This document shows, one piece after another, positions 1-12,415 of a stretch of 64,000 nt of DNA. The position numbers and the translations under genes were made by a program. Below the pieces are notes generated by a model that searched no databases, had not been told where the DNA came from, and worked only from the letters and a program-made list of their open reading frames with translations. The stretch is from Anodontia alba. Its lineage: Eukaryota; Mollusca; Bivalvia; Lucinida; Lucinidae. Where the stretch lies: assembly GCA_964016985.1 (NCBI GenBank), contig OZ024826.1:61696910-61760909 (forward strand), read 5' to 3'. Within the stretch, counting starts at the first letter, position 1. The number at the start of each line of letters is the position of its first letter.

Positions 1-41
1 AATAACTAATTATATCTCAGAGTCCAGATCTGGACTGAGAT

Positions 42-342
42 CATCACGAAAACATGCCTATATAATACTGACCCCCTTAAACCCCACTTTTATATAGTAA
101 AACTGGGGTTTACATTATTTTTCTTACTTCTGCTCAAAACATAGATTGTGGATACTCATAAGAACCGCCTCTATAGATTGTGGGTACTCATTAGAACCAC
201 CTCTCAGTGAGGAGGTTCTAATGAGTACCCACAATCTATGTTTTGAGCAGAAAAATGAACAATATCAGAGTTTTTATCTGAAAAATTACAGTTTTTAGAG
301 GTGAAATTTTCTATATATTTGAATACATGTGTTTTCGTAATG
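42..342. mobile_element. MITE family A, copy 1 (CGAAAACATGCC termini)
   Basis: The ends are CATCACGAAAACATGCCTAT on the left and a complementary ATACATGTGTTTTCGTAATG on the right. Inside is a long palindrome of the type GTACTC(A/G)TTAGAACCGCCTC followed by its complement. Other copies lie at 31070-31338, 36108-36361 and 43095-43375, with degenerate ones near 10.0-10.5, 11.3 and 15.5 kb. There is no coding capacity. The terminal inverted repeats and stem suggest a non-autonomous DNA transposon. The superfamily cannot be named because no target duplication is clear. Confidence 0.75.
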
Positions 343-1586
343 TTGTACCATATATGTAAGACTGAAATATTCTGTCAAGAAGGTCTGAGCAAACATTGTA
401 GACCCAGATCAAACTGCTCCTGTAGGTAAACTGTTGGCCATTCTGTCAGTATTTTTGGACACATCTAACTTCTAAGGATAGGCAAACCAGTTTGGTAAAA
501 TTTTATGTGAAAACAGGCTTTCAAGTGCCCTCCAGTGAAAAAGTAGAGATATTAAGTATGGCTTAAAGTAGGGCAAAAGTAGGCATTTCAATCATGCAAA
601 GTAGGGATAGTAAGGATGGTCTATTTTCAGCTCAGTGTGCGTGTGTGTGTGTGTGGGGGGGGGTAACTTCCTGTATATGACATAGTATTGATGTGTGTGT
701 TGAATGGCCCCCGTTTTCAGTGATGCCAGGTATATGATTAGCCCCCTATTCAACAAAAAGTATATGACTGACCTGATTTTTCTTGAATCTTATGTGAAAG
801 GCCCCACTTTTCTGGTTTTTTCACATCCCGGTAAATGCATATATTTTTTCACTCAGAGATTTGTCAAGACTTTTTCATCGAGATGGCTCAGATTATGTTG
901 ATCTGATATTTACAATTTCCAAGCAAACGAGGGAAAAAAAAAAAAAAAAAAATTACAATTTTTGGTCACATCAAACATTTTTGGACTAAAAATTAGAGTA
1001 TCAAAAGGGCATTTTCAGACAAAATTAGGGAAAGTTGGAGCACAAAAAAGTAGAGAAAAGTAGGGCCTGCTTGAAAGCCTATGTAAAGTCCAAATATATT
1101 TGGTATAATTGTTATGGTATAATTAAAATGAAATGTTTAAAAAATCCCTACCTATCCTACTCTAAATACCCTAAACACATTCTTTAGTTTGGCCTTATTA
1201 CCCACAAATTCAGTATTGTCAGTTCAGATTCTAATAATGAATTTGATTTCAGATCACGACTTCTGAATTCACTACATGAATTGCGATATGTAACGTCTCA
1301 AGTCAACAATATTTCAATAGTTTAGAGACATTGCCTCCAAATTTGTGGGACTTTTACCCGACCCGATCACATGAATTCGGGTCCTGCATAATTTCTAGCA
1401 GCTCTGTCATGGAGGCTTTAGGCAGCCCATTTATTTCGCGGGCCCCGATGGGGGCGGGGACCGTGCTTTCCAGTGTATGCCGGTAGCCTATATATCGTTC
1501 GCTTACCTGAAATCCATTTTACTGCTTCAGGATTTTTCCTAAAGATATTTGACCGTTTGTGCGTTTTTGTCTTTGTTTCTTTTTGG

Positions 1587-1588
<2 letters not shown>
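343..1588. other. Non-coding stretch, no gene seen
   Basis: This stretch holds a GT microsatellite running into a G9 tract (about 636-663) and an A-run at about 934-951. A single half-copy of the 'CAAACATTGTAGACCCAGAT' palindrome module lies at 390-412. Short open frames have no recognisable domain. Confidence 0.6.
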
Positions 1589-1619
<31 letters not shown>

Positions 1620-2063
1620 TTGCGAGTCTACACCTTACGAAAAGCAAAAACAAACATAACAATGTTCAGTTTACAAACCGATCGAAAACACATTAATGTG
1701 TCGAAGTTTTTTTCAGTTTATCACGTAAACAAAAAAGCATAAAGTGTATGTTTTAGATGAAATTCTACATCAATGTGTACCTTATGCACAAAACCAATCG
1801 TGCTTAGCTTGTAAGTAGACGGAGAATGGAGAGAAATTAAATTCGAAGTGGAGAAAAATTCAAAATGGCCGCGACTGCAAATTTTTTAGGCTGACGTCAC
1901 AAGTCTCGTGATTTACCATCTTGCATTTGGAATACTTGGCGTTATTGCCTGTTTTGTTGTTATTATCGGCACGGCGCTATGTCAATAGCCTGTGCCAACT
2001 CACCCTTGTTTTTCAGGATAAGCACCGAACCACCCAAGCGTTTGTTGGACCATCATTTTTCTG

Positions 2064-2097
<34 letters not shown>

Positions 2098-4920
2098 GAA
2101 CTCTTGCTAATATAAGTCCGAAGTACAATAGACACAAAACATGATAATCTTTAAGAATTTTTAAGTTATGTCTGCAAAAATGACTACGCAGCATGCCAAA
2201 AATCGATTTTGTTTTTCTGACTACATACTTTGGTGTTAGACAATGTGCAAATCACTCATTTTCGATGCCGATTGTTAAAAGTAATAATACTTCAACGTAT
2301 ATAACCCTCAATTGTTTTAGCAACTAACAGAGGAACAGAACAACACATTATTTTCTTAAACCCTGACCTGATCCTGGGTCGCAGTTTGGTTACATACATG
2401 TAAAGGAGGCCAACATGAATAGACAGGATCCTACCTATTTATACTCGTAAAAATACCATTAACTATTTAAGAAAAAAAAAAAAAATAAAATAACACCGGA
2501 TGCATTCCCATTGTCATTTTCGGCTAATAAGCGATATTTTAACCCTAACATATACAATCGATGAAATCTATGTTAGCGACTAAAACGTAAAATAATCTAC
2601 TTAAACCCAGATAGAATATAAAAAAAATCAAACCAATTTCCAATATTCGGTGCCAAAAAGTGAACTCAGGAACCAAACACCATGACTTAGGAACAGAACA
2701 CCAAAATTTTAGGAACAGTGTACAATTCAGGAAGAGAACACTGTATCTAGAGACAGAACATCATTATTGTCACAGCCCTAAAGGTCCGGGTAATTCATAT
2801 GCTGTAAACGTTCCGAACGACGATGTCCCCATAACCGATAAAACACTTCACAAACACTGCAGAGATTACTGATGATAATTGTCAACATAAACTATCCGAA
2901 GCTTTTGCATTTCTCTTTGTCATATTGTTTCAAGAATCACCTAGTATACCATATTTAAGGTATTAACAAATCATAAACTCTTTAAGTGTTAGGTTTACGA
3001 TTTATTTAAAATACGGGGTGTCTATATGTAACACCCATTAGTTTGTATAGTGTGTGATGCAAAATATGAGGTAAAAGTACTTGACATTTCATATAATCTG
3101 GCAAATTGGCTTAAAAAAAAAACAGTTAACAACTTTTGCTAGTTTATCACTCAAAAACTGTGGATTCACAATTTATATAACTACGGAGTGTATATGTAAC
3201 TGAGATATGTAATACCATATTAGTCTGTCTTATATAAGATGTATATATTTTAAATGTGAGGTGAGAAGGTTTTGAGATTTTTTTTTTTTTTTTTTTTTTT
3301 TTTTCATTTATGGGTAAAGCAGCTTAAAACAGACAGCAACTTTGCTAGTTTATCACTCTAAAACTGTAAATTGTATAAAATACGGGATGACTATATAACA
3401 CCCTTAATCTGCCTAATATATGATGTGCATATAAAAATGTGGTGTGAGAAAGTATTTATTCCAAGGCGGTTCTTCTTGTGGTTTGATATTGTTATAGTTC
3501 GTTATAGCATGTATGTATTGCTGATATCATTTTTATTTTGAATAGCCGTTCGGCCAATTTGTGGGAAAGTAACTATCCTTTTGGCTTTCCACTTGTGACA
3601 TTTCCTTTACGGTGAAGTTGTTTTATGTTTGTGTTTCTTTCCCTTTGGTGTCTTGGATGGAAGGTGTGAGGTAATTGCATCGATTCCTGACCATTGCCTT
3701 CACTTCTATTTTGATATTTGATTGAACCTCATGTGTGTTACGCTCTGGGCGGCTAAGACGCACCGAGGGTGACTTCTAACTTTTCGGAGCAATTCTAGGA
3801 AAATCTAACTTTTCGGAGCAATTCAGAAAACTTATTAACCATTATATAAGAATTGGCTATAGCTGGATATTATGCGACAGACTGCATGCCTAGTTATCAA
3901 TCATTGTTGATGGCTATGCTTCACTCTTTAATTGCACAACGGCGGTTCGGGCCTCAGACTCAATGATGGCCTCTTCGTAAAACTTTAACCAGTGGGTTGG
4001 GGCTTGGCGATATGTCTTTGGCTTGGCTCGCCGTGGTTCAGCTTTTGGTTTTCATTTACTCTGGCATACAGTAGAATTAGCCATGAGTATTCGTCTTTGT
4101 TTATTATAGTGATTAATTTGACTTTATGTTTTTACTTTGATGCATTGACTGAGTTGGGAGCATTTAAGCGAACCGATTTTTTTAAGTATTTCTGTATTAA
4201 GAGAAGCATCGGGACCCAGGGTGAAGTTGGCTAGCTGTAAAAGTGCTTTAAACTCCGCCCCCGGTGGTTTACTCTACTGACCGTTCTAAGGCGATGGTCC
4301 CGGTGTTAGTCTTACTCTTTGTTGCTTTGTGGTTTATTCTACGAGGCGATTTGTTTTATGTCTTACCTTGTGTCATTTTGTTCTTGTGTTGTTGTTTTTT
4401 TTTTTTTTTTTTTTTTTTCTCAGTCCTTTTAGCATTGCGATTACCTCGCTTGTGGAAGAGAGAGCTAAACTTAGTGCTTTTCGTACGTTTGTTCGATTTC
4501 TACCTGTTTGGATTTGTCGGTTTCCTCTTCCTCTTAGTGTCTGGGAAGAGCTGCGGTTTGTGATTGTGACACTCCTTGGACTTTTCTCTTACCTTTTTTT
4601 CCAATTTGATCAAGCTCCGGGTTTGCCCAACTGTACAATTTCACAGAAGCATCTAACAACGGTAGATTTTTTTTTTTTTTTACATATACAACTCATATAA
4701 TAAACAGACATTAAAATAATACAACACTTCATACACAATTTTGACGCAAATCTCCTCACGTTGGCACGGTTGGAGAATTATACTGGTATATTACTTGATT
4801 AGCCTGCTCGGTTAATCAATTTAATACACTCAGTATATATACCCAACCAAATGAGGAGAACTGTGTGCCAGTGTGAAGAAATTGCCTCCCTTTCCAATAA
4901 TATCTATACGGCGCCCTTAT

Positions 4921-4949
<29 letters not shown>
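1589..4949. repeat. Series of long homopolymer T tracts
   Basis: T runs of about 23-31 nt occur at 1589-1617, 2066-2096, 3278-3304, 4395-4418 and 4922-4949, and another at 7438-7460. They create spurious F- or K-rich frames. They may be poly(A) remnants of old minus-strand retroposons or microsatellite expansions. No retroposon body is recognisable next to them. Confidence 0.7.
3000..3470 (+). repeat. Three diverged tandem units of ~170-200 bp
   Basis: Units begin near 3009, 3176 and 3378 with variants of ATACGGGGTGTCTATATGTA. Each contains a TTTGCTAGTTTATCACTC motif. An inverted single unit lies at 6905-6995. Confidence 0.6.
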
Positions 4950-4953
<4 letters not shown>

Positions 4954-6904
4954 TTTTATTACACTTTCTTAATTATTGATCGATCTCATTATTATTATTA
5001 TTATTATTTATTAAGCTCATTTTAATTTTATCATTTCTCTGTTTAGTCAAGGCCTTAATAACGTTTTTGTATGTTGGCAATCCCTTGAACCTTTTGTTCA
5101 CTGTTCCCAGTTCTGGCTGTTTATACCATTGTATTAGACCCTTATTTGGCGGCCCCGGCCCGTCCAAGACTCGATGGAGTCTAAGTACTGCACCTCACAT
5201 TGAGGTCAACTGTCTTTGGAAGGACATGGAAGGACACAACAAAAAATAAACAAAAACAGACTAAGGACATGTTCTATAATTACATAAGATGAAGCCTGCT
5301 AAGATTCTACCATTTATTCTACAATCACGCACGTCACCTTATAGAGTGACGTCATTGACGTCGCAGCTGTATATCCAGTGATGATAGACCCATCACTGAC
5401 GTCGATGTATCACCCGCGACTTCTATCCCTATTAATGACATCGACGCGGTCGATGGTGAGCGCCTGCCAACTGGCGGCAACGTCGTCCGCGTAACGTCAT
5501 ATCATATGCAAGCCCTATTTCCATACATGCACAAACGATTATAATGTATGGATGACAATCAGGGACATGACGTTCGAAATGTCGCAATCCTAAATGTCAC
5601 TGACATTACTAATGAAAAACACCTCCGACTTCCGGATAATGATAAGAGGGAGAGTAACTGGATCAACTCCGACTATTTTAAACTCGGTGCCCTGATCAGA
5701 CGAAATCGGAACACTTAACGAAATCGGAACACTTAAAACATAACAGTGCTTATGCAGGCGGAATAATACAAATTTTCAACAATTTCTTAGACTCATTAAA
5801 TTATCTATTAAACTTAGAAAGAGAGAAAAAAAAAAACAAAAAAAACTGCTATATAGGTGCCTGTATGTTCGTGCGTATGTTCGCGTATTGCATATGCGTA
5901 TGTAAACCTAAATTTCTGGCCTACGCGATTCTTATGGTACTGCACATTTTACATTGGCTGGCTATTCCGATCCTGCACTGTTTTCTTATTTTGTATAAAC
6001 TAAATCACACCTTGCGACTGCTGCCTCAAAACGACTGGTCAGTCCGCACATGCCAGCGCGGCCTGCTCAGTGTCCCCGATAGCAGTTACAATTCTCGCAA
6101 CCCGAGAAGTTCCGACCAGACTGCATAACCTAGCGAAGCCTACTGAGCATTCCTGAAATAAGCCAGGTAACGTATGCAGTATCGGACTAGCGCGCGCTGC
6201 AATATATAGTTTATAGGTTTACTATTCAGATACGGACATTTTCCTGCTTTTGATATTTGAACAGAAAAAGACTACAAACATAATATTAATATAAATTAAC
6301 GACGCGCCGAACTGTCTAATCATAATTTAAACGGATCTTTTGCGTTGTCCAGTTGTCCTTCGAATTGAACTGTATCGGTGAGTTTATATATAGTAAGGTT
6401 ATACTCTTGCCACGCATCAATTGCACGATATGTGCGGGATTTTGCAAACATTATGCGATTTTCTCGCTTTTTGCGTTTCGCAACCAGTTTAGCATTATTA
6501 AATTTGCGTAACTTATATATCACGCTACTATTAATAACTATAACAAATGGTCCGACTGTGGAAAATGGACCCTACCTCTAATAGGTATTAAACTTAGTCA
6601 GCTGGCACTGCAGTCTGCTCTGGGTCGTAACAATGTGACTTTCCCATACAAATATCCCGTAGGCCTGAGGGCGATACTTTTTACTATTTCACTGCCATTG
6701 TGATAGTAACAAAATGTCATCCTCCGGGTAAAAGTGAAAAAGATAGCACATGCACGGAATACCAGGGTGATAGTAAAATGTATGACATAGGAGGTACTAC
6801 TTCAGCGTACGGGTCAGTAGTCTTGTTAGGTATCACATTCCTGAGAGAGTGATACTGAAAAAATGCCCGCCCGAGGAATATGAATATCATCAAGCGAGGT
6901 GACA
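3471..6904. other. Non-coding stretch, no supported gene
   Basis: Open frames here are short and often run through T tracts. Around 3773-3825 a 20-nt phrase CTAACTTTTCGGAGCAATTC is repeated twice. TGACGTCA-type palindromes cluster at 5346-5410. A stretch at 5060-5235 is GC-richer than its neighbours but shows no domain. Confidence 0.5.
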
Positions 6905-6995
6905 TATAACCACCCCGTATTTTATATAAATTGTAGAGCCACCGTTGCAGAGTGAAAAAAAAATCTAATCAAAACTAGCAAAAGTAGTTGACTGT
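6905..6995 (-). repeat. Inverted copy of the 3.0-3.47 kb tandem unit
   Basis: The reverse complement contains ACTTTTGCTAGTTTTGATTA followed downstream by CAATTTATATAAAATACGGG. These occur in the same order as in the units at 3000-3470. The two loci may be ends of one old element, but similarity stops after about 90 bp. Confidence 0.5.
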
Positions 6996-7837
6996 TTCCC
7001 ACCTGATCCACTAGATCAGTTTTAAAACAACCAGAAAATCTATAAAAATATTGTTTTTGTTAAATGCTTTGTGCTTTTTTACATTATAAAATAGTAAAAT
7101 ATTAAAGTACCACATAAAAAATTCTATACCATCGAACATTGTTGAGTTGTTTTGTTTTCCTATTGAAAGATTTGTCCAACAATTAAATAAAATGTATTCT
7201 CCAGAATCACTAACATTGTAACCCCTGAATATACAAAAAATGCAATACAAATGTTGATTTATTAGCAAATGTTGCCGTCGACCGTTTTAGCTACTTTTTT
7301 CACGTTTTTATTTAGAAGTTGTTCGTACTGAAAAGCTGATTTTGGATATAAAAACTTTCAGGTTACCGAAAATTTCATATAAAACAAGTCAACCATGTTT
7401 TCGCTTTTCGATGTTTACCAAACACATTTTGCCAGTATTTTTTTTTTTTTTTTTTTTTTTGCCAAATTAGAGTCTTCTGATCATATGGGCCTTTTAGCCT
7501 TTAACAACATAATCTTCTTGTAAAAAAAAAGAACAAAATTATCATTTACTTATGCATTCAGTATAGTAAGTGGTGTTACGCTTTTTGTTTCATTACATCA
7601 TGAATTAAACAATTTGTTTTTCAAAAAAAAAATTATAACATTGTGTGAAAAAAATAAAGTGTTTTGATACATCTGACATTTAAAATGTTTGCTCTGAAAT
7701 GTCTTTTCAATCTTAATAATGTACATTTTCAGAGACATTATAATATAGCGTTGATTACTGACATAAATTGTGACGATATCTACTACATTTCTTTTTTGGA
7801 GCAGCCTACAAATATAAAAATGGGAATCCATTATATA
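6996..7837. other. AT-rich non-coding stretch
   Basis: No gene or recognised repeat is visible apart from the T tract at 7438-7460. Confidence 0.5.
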
Positions 7838-8840
7838 TAGAATGACTTGTAGATCAAAAGCAAATAATACTTTGCTGATCAGAAATTTAAGATGGCTGCC
7901 ACAGCTGTCATCTTGAAAACCAGTTTTTGACATCCTCCAGAACCATCGGGAGATTTGAGTTGAAAATTTCACTGTAGCAACAAGATGACCTCTAGATCGA
8001 AAATAGCTAAGATTGTGCTGATCCAAAATCCAAGAAGGCAATCACAGCCGCCATATTGTTTTTTAATGTCTTCTCTGAAACTGCTTGAGCAATTGTCACC
8101 AGATTTCACATAGGGCTTTCTGTCAAAACGGTATTGACAATTTGTTTGAATGGTTCCGTGCCACTGAACAAGATGACCGCCATGCCCAAATATGCTAAAA
8201 AAACTTAAAATCTTCTTCTCGAGAACCAAGAAGCTTTGAAGCTGCATCTTGGTAAATAGCATCAGGAACTCAAGGTCTACAATGTTTGTTCAAATAACTC
8301 AAGGTCTACTAAGTTTTTCAAATAAAGTTTGTAGGTTGACCTTTGACCTTTTTACAGCAAGGCCAAATTTGTACCCCATACATTTATATGGGGAAAATGT
8401 TGAAAAATCATTTTCTCAATGAATAATGAAGACTAATTGCTGAAAATTACAATGTTTGATTAAAGTAATAAAACTGTAGCTACTGTCAACATTTTGAAGG
8501 GGTGCGGAACGGGGGCCCTTTGTCCTTGGGCTATTTACATGTACAAAATTGTAAAATCTTTTAATGTCTTCTTCTTTGAAACAGTTTTCACTAGATTTCA
8601 CATGGTTCACATAGGGCCTTCTTTCTGTCGAAAGGATATTGATAATTTGTTCAAATGGGTCTGCACCATTCAACAAGATGTCTGCCATGCCCATATATGG
8701 TAAAACACTTAAAAATATTTTTTCTTCTGAACTCAGAAAGCTCTAAGGCTGAATCTCGGTATACAGCATCAGGGACTCAAAGGCTACTTAGTTTGTTGAA
8801 ATGCTGATACTAGGATGACCGTTGATCTTTTTTTGGTAAG
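7838..8840. repeat. Degenerate tandem array (pearl-like)
   Basis: Related phrases recur. One is GCCATGCCCA(A/T)ATATG followed about 80 bp later by ATAGCATCAGGAACTCAAGG, near 8180-8280 and again near 8685-8790, about 507 bp apart. The phrase 'GATGACCTCTAGATCGAAAA' near 7984 echoes 7840. These arrays resemble the sensory-looking but non-coding tandem cores seen in bivalve elements. No protein is supported. Confidence 0.5.
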
Positions 8841-8914
8841 GTCAAATTTGTGTCCTAGTTGCTGTGGCAAATACTGGAAGAAGTTGCATGGCATTTGCAG
8901 ATATGCAATAGCTG

Positions 8915-9114
8915 TTTTTATTAGGTGAGCGAATTGTGGCCCATGGGCATTTTGTTTCCAGAAAACAGGATATGACATTTCATGAAAATCCATTAGAGAC
9001 AATTTGTATGAATTTGAAATGTCAAACCTGTTTTTTGGGAAGAATAAGAAAAATGATTCAGTATGTTGTCTGCTGAAAATTTTACCCTGAGTGAAGTACC
9101 AGCACAAGCATTAA
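8915..9114. mobile_element. TTAA-type foldback MITE, degenerate copy
   Basis: It contains CCAGAAAACAGGATATGACA and the complementary arm AAATGTCAAACCTGTTTTTT around an imperfect stem. It ends near GTCTGCTGAAAATTTTACCC...TTAA. It belongs to the family best seen at 9269-9478 and 18460-18672. Confidence 0.5.
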
Positions 9115-9268
9115 GGATTAATCCTTGCCAAGTTTGAACAAGCATATTTTACTGCTTGTTGATATGTCTAAAACAATGCTTGATGAATGGCAGTGGTGTG
9201 CAGTATATCTAGGTCTACATTTTTGCCCAAGCCTGTCGTGTCTGAATATTTAGTTTCAATATGGTAAT

Positions 9269-9478
9269 TTAACTTTTACCATACACTGAACAAATTCAGC
9301 AGACTACAAACTGATGATATTTTTTTTTTCCCAGAAAACAGGATTTGACATTTCATGCAAATTGTCTCCATTTGAGACAATATGCATGACATGTCAAAAC
9401 CTGCAGTCTGGGAAAAATATGAAAATATTACAATATGACGTCTGCTGATAAAATTTTACCCAGAGTGCTAAGAGTTAA
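9269..9478. mobile_element. TTAA-flanked foldback MITE
   Basis: It is bounded by TTAA (9269-9272 and 9475-9478). The left end reads CTTTTACCATACACTG... with AAATTCAGCAGAC. The right end reads GTCTGCTGATAAAATTTTAC followed by CCAGAGTGCTAAGAG. The centre is a near-perfect stem: GATTTGACATTTCATGCAAA pairs with a complementary arm around TTGTCTCCATTTGAGACAA. TTAA targets are characteristic of piggyBac-type transposons, so this is probably a non-autonomous piggyBac-like element. Confidence 0.65.
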
Positions 9479-9534
9479 GCAACCTCTCATTAAAAGTTCT
9501 CTTTTACTCTTTCACTACTACATACAGGGAAAAT

Positions 9535-9606
9535 GGCTCTGCAAACAATGTAGATCCTGATGTGAGCCTCATTGCAAACAGTCTCATCAGGATCTGCATA
9601 GTTTGC
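9535..9606. repeat. Palindromic 'GTAGATCCTGAT' module
   Basis: CTGCAAACAATGTAGATCCTGAT is followed by an ATCAGGATCTGCATAGTTTG arm. The same module recurs in several different elements across the window (see findings). Confidence 0.55.
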
Positions 9607-9989
9607 CTTTCAGGTTTCAAATTTTGTCAAATTTTCTTGTCTAACAACCCTTTTGACATAACATTTGAATGGCTTTCACCTGTGTCTGACCATTATGTTA
9701 TTGGAAGTCAAACCAGCTGTCAGGAGTCTGCAGTCAGAAAGTTTATGACTGTAATAAATTAGCTCTACTGCTGAGATGTAGCGGTAAACCTCATAATCAA
9801 AGAACAGCCAGTTGGAGCAAAATTCCTGGGCTAAACTGTAGACCTGTAAATTCACATGGACTTATTTGATTACATGCTCTCATAGGAACGCTCCACTGAG
9901 GCAATTCATTCGAATACCTTCAGTCATAATGTATGGAATAGTGGGGATTAGAAGATGAACAGTATTGTTCATATTTTTGTTCAAAGACA

Positions 9990-10500
9990 TACATGTAGAT
10001 TGTGGTAAACCCCACTTGATGTAGAAAAGTTTGGTTTACCAGGGTTTTATCATTTCCTTATTTCTGCTCAAAATATAGACTGTGAGTGCTCGTAAGTTAA
10101 ATCTCAGACACTGTCACAAAGTTTCGCCAGATAAATGCCCTTTTTCAGAGGCTTAAAGGACAGCAGTATCTCAAATGGGGATAGTCTGGTAACCCTAACG
10201 AGCACCCACAATAATATGTTTGGACTAGAAAAGGAAACATCACAAATTTTCGCCAGAAAAATGTCATTGTAGAGATAAAATTTTAAAGCTAACTATTCTT
10301 TCTTGATGAAGACAAAAGCTCTCGTAATAAACACTCTTGTAAATCTCACTTTATATAGGGAAAACTTGGGTTTATATGGGTATGCAATACTTTCCGTTTT
10401 GTTCTAAAAATAGTATGTGGATACTCGTTAGAATCGCCTCAGTGAGACGGTAGAAACGCGCACCTATATGTCTAGAATAGAAAAATAAAGTTAAAACAAA
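9990..10500. mobile_element. Two degenerate MITE-A copies
   Basis: Fragments such as TGGTAAACCCCACTTGATG, ACTGTGAGTGCTCGTAAG and GTGGATACTCGTTAGAATCG match the inner part of MITE family A. Terminal repeats are not clear, so boundaries are approximate. Confidence 0.5.
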
Positions 10501-10887
10501 TCATTTGAACAATGCTTATTATAGAGATATGAACACACATGTGTCATATGATTAACATCGGTGCTCAGAACACAATACTTCATTTTGGAATGTACAGATA
10601 GATGAAGGTGTGCGTTAGAGATTCACGAATGAGTTGTCAAACTTTCGTTTCGAATATATTTGAGTAGTTTCAGGTTTTATAACACATCATGTATTGGTTG
10701 GCTATGCAGTTTACACGGACTATTCTCAGCTAATGATCTCGTGCAGTGATAACGTCTCCCAAATGGCAATTAAGCAGCTGTTACTTAATCAATTACTGAC
10801 CACATCCAATCTGCAAATTTGTTTAACAGTAATAATTTGAGACTAGGAAACTGAACTAGGTCCATCATACAGTGAAATCCAAGAAGT

Positions 10888-10890
10888 CTG

Positions 10891-10922
<32 letters not shown>

Positions 10923-10950
10923 TGCGCGCGCGTGCATGTGTGTGTGTGTG
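10888..10950. repeat. (GT)n/(GTGC)n microsatellite
   Basis: A compound tract of TG, TGCG and CG dinucleotides. The alternating purine-pyrimidine sequence has Z-DNA potential. Confidence 0.9.
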
Positions 10951-11212
10951 ACGCTACAAAATTGAAATATAAATGAACAGACTGTACCATGCTTCAACTG
11001 ACATTTTTTGTTAAGTCCACATGCTCCACGTTCATAAGCATTATGCACAAACATATTTTTTATTGAGAATGAAATGTATTTTTTTTCTTCTTCTTCTTTT
11101 TCTTTTTCTGTCCCCGCTTTTGAAGTCAAAGCACTACTGATGGGTCGATTGAACTTGCGTTTAGGCCCGAAACGGGATCCTAAACCTGAACCTGTTTCGT
11201 TAAGCTGTCTCG

Positions 11213-11252
<40 letters not shown>

Positions 11253-11289
11253 ACGTTAAAAATTCCTTACAAATGCCCTTGTAATCTGG
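10951..11289. other. Non-coding stretch with (GA)n at 11218-11251
   Basis: No gene is seen. A GA microsatellite occupies 11218-11251, and a shorter one lies near 11470-11487. Confidence 0.6.
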
Positions 11290-11395
11290 GGTGTACAAGG
11301 GAATACATTTTTTCTATCAACCGTAAATTGTGAGTAGTCAATGAGGCGGTTCTAATGAGCACCAACATACTATGCTTGGAGCATCAATAAGAAAA
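11290..11395. mobile_element. Degenerate MITE-A fragment
   Basis: TGTGAGTAGTCAATGAGGCG and GGCGGTTCTAATGAGCACC match the central palindrome of MITE family A with one arm shortened. Confidence 0.45.
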
Positions 11396-11554
11396 AAAGG
11401 TTACAAAATGTCAACGGGAACAAATGTCTCACAGGAAAGTGTTATGTTACACGAGTGTGTTATCCAAATGAGAGAGAGAGAGAGAGGTTGCGTTATATCG
11501 CTTAGTCATGTGTATGGAATATCCTTTTACAGGTCACACAAGCCCGGTGTATTT

Positions 11555-11912
11555 TGGGTCGATTGTTTGTCAGTCGACCCAAAGTTACTAAGCTCAGAAG
11601 CTCTTCAGTGCTGATGTCCACGCGACTGTCAGTGAATTGGGGGAAATCCAGGAAAAGGTTATTTATAGAAAATAGTCGCGTTATTCTTGTCGTTGTGACG
11701 TCAGAGTGCTGTGTAAAAGAAATCTTTTTGTGAAACAATGACTGGGCGCATGTGCTGGGACATTGGCAAACATTTTAGCCCAGATCAGACGCCGAGTCTG
11801 ATCAGGGTCTACATTGTTTGCTTAAAATACTGGAAGTTTTAGCGTTAAACGAAACAGTCTACGTCTCAGTTCAAGACTATGTTCCCAGTCTGCACTAAAA
11901 TACAATCGATTC
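11555..11912. mobile_element. MITE family B, copy 1 (TGGGTCGATTG termini)
   Basis: It starts TGGGTCGATTGTTTGTCAGT and ends near TACAATCGAT. A related copy at 14711-15050 shares GATGTCCACG, ATTTATAGAAAATAG(C/T)CGCG and the order of motifs throughout. It contains the CAGATCAGACGCC...GTCTGATCAGGGTCTACA palindrome (11780-11815). No coding capacity is seen. Confidence 0.6.
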
Positions 11913-12044
11913 TTCGGTGCTGTCAGTACTTTGATTTCTATAAATGTCAAAATTATGTACAATCTTCACCAAAGGCATAAATATGGTACAAAGAACTCTT
12001 GACACTCGCATTATCAGGGGTAGTCCTTTAATTTTTTTGTTTTC

Positions 12045-12160
12045 AGGTTTAACGTCCCCGTCAGGCTTAGACCTTCTAAGCGGTTCACCAGTACTCAAAT
12101 TCGGTCGGTTTCAGCTCTGTGCGGAAGCACCATGCAGCCCTATCTATTTCTCCAAGCCCA
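12045..12160. mobile_element. SINE body fragment
   Basis: TTTAACGTCCCCGTCAGGCT and CTTCTAAGCGGTTCACCAGT resemble the body of the SINE at 62102-62403, which has AGGCTTAGTCCTCTAAGCGG. The tRNA-like head is not present here. Confidence 0.4.
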
Positions 12161-12174
12161 GATGGGCGGGGGAG

Positions 12175-12245
12175 ATGTATGTATGTATGTATGTATGTAT
12201 GTATGTATGTATGTATGTATGTATGTATGTATGTATGTATGTATA
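12175..12245. repeat. (ATGT)n microsatellite
   Basis: About 17-18 perfect tetranucleotide units. They generate artefactual YVCM-type frames on either strand. Confidence 0.95.
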
Positions 12246-12415
12246 GGCGTCAATTCATGCTCGCGTTCATCGGAAGGACGAATTGACGGAATGAGGGATC
12301 GATTTGGGTGTGCGTGTGAGAGAGTGAACATGCATTTGCAATGACGTCATTGTTTGCGAACGGATGGAGGGGAGGGAAGAACGGACATATATTTCTTAAT
12401 TTCTAACTTCTAATA

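Noticed and set aside
4264..4700. Overlapping hydrophobic open frames of 99 and 123 residues as a membrane protein
   Set aside because: Their hydrophobicity comes from a T tract read as Phe. No start context, domain or splice structure is evident.
5330..5470. CREB/ATF-type promoter from clustered TGACGTC palindromes
   Set aside because: The motifs are real, but no transcript start or gene follows. Short palindromes like this recur at 1893, 11697 and 12342 without context.
12140..12344. Repetitive YVCM/HTYI proteins
   Set aside because: They are translations of the ATGT microsatellite.
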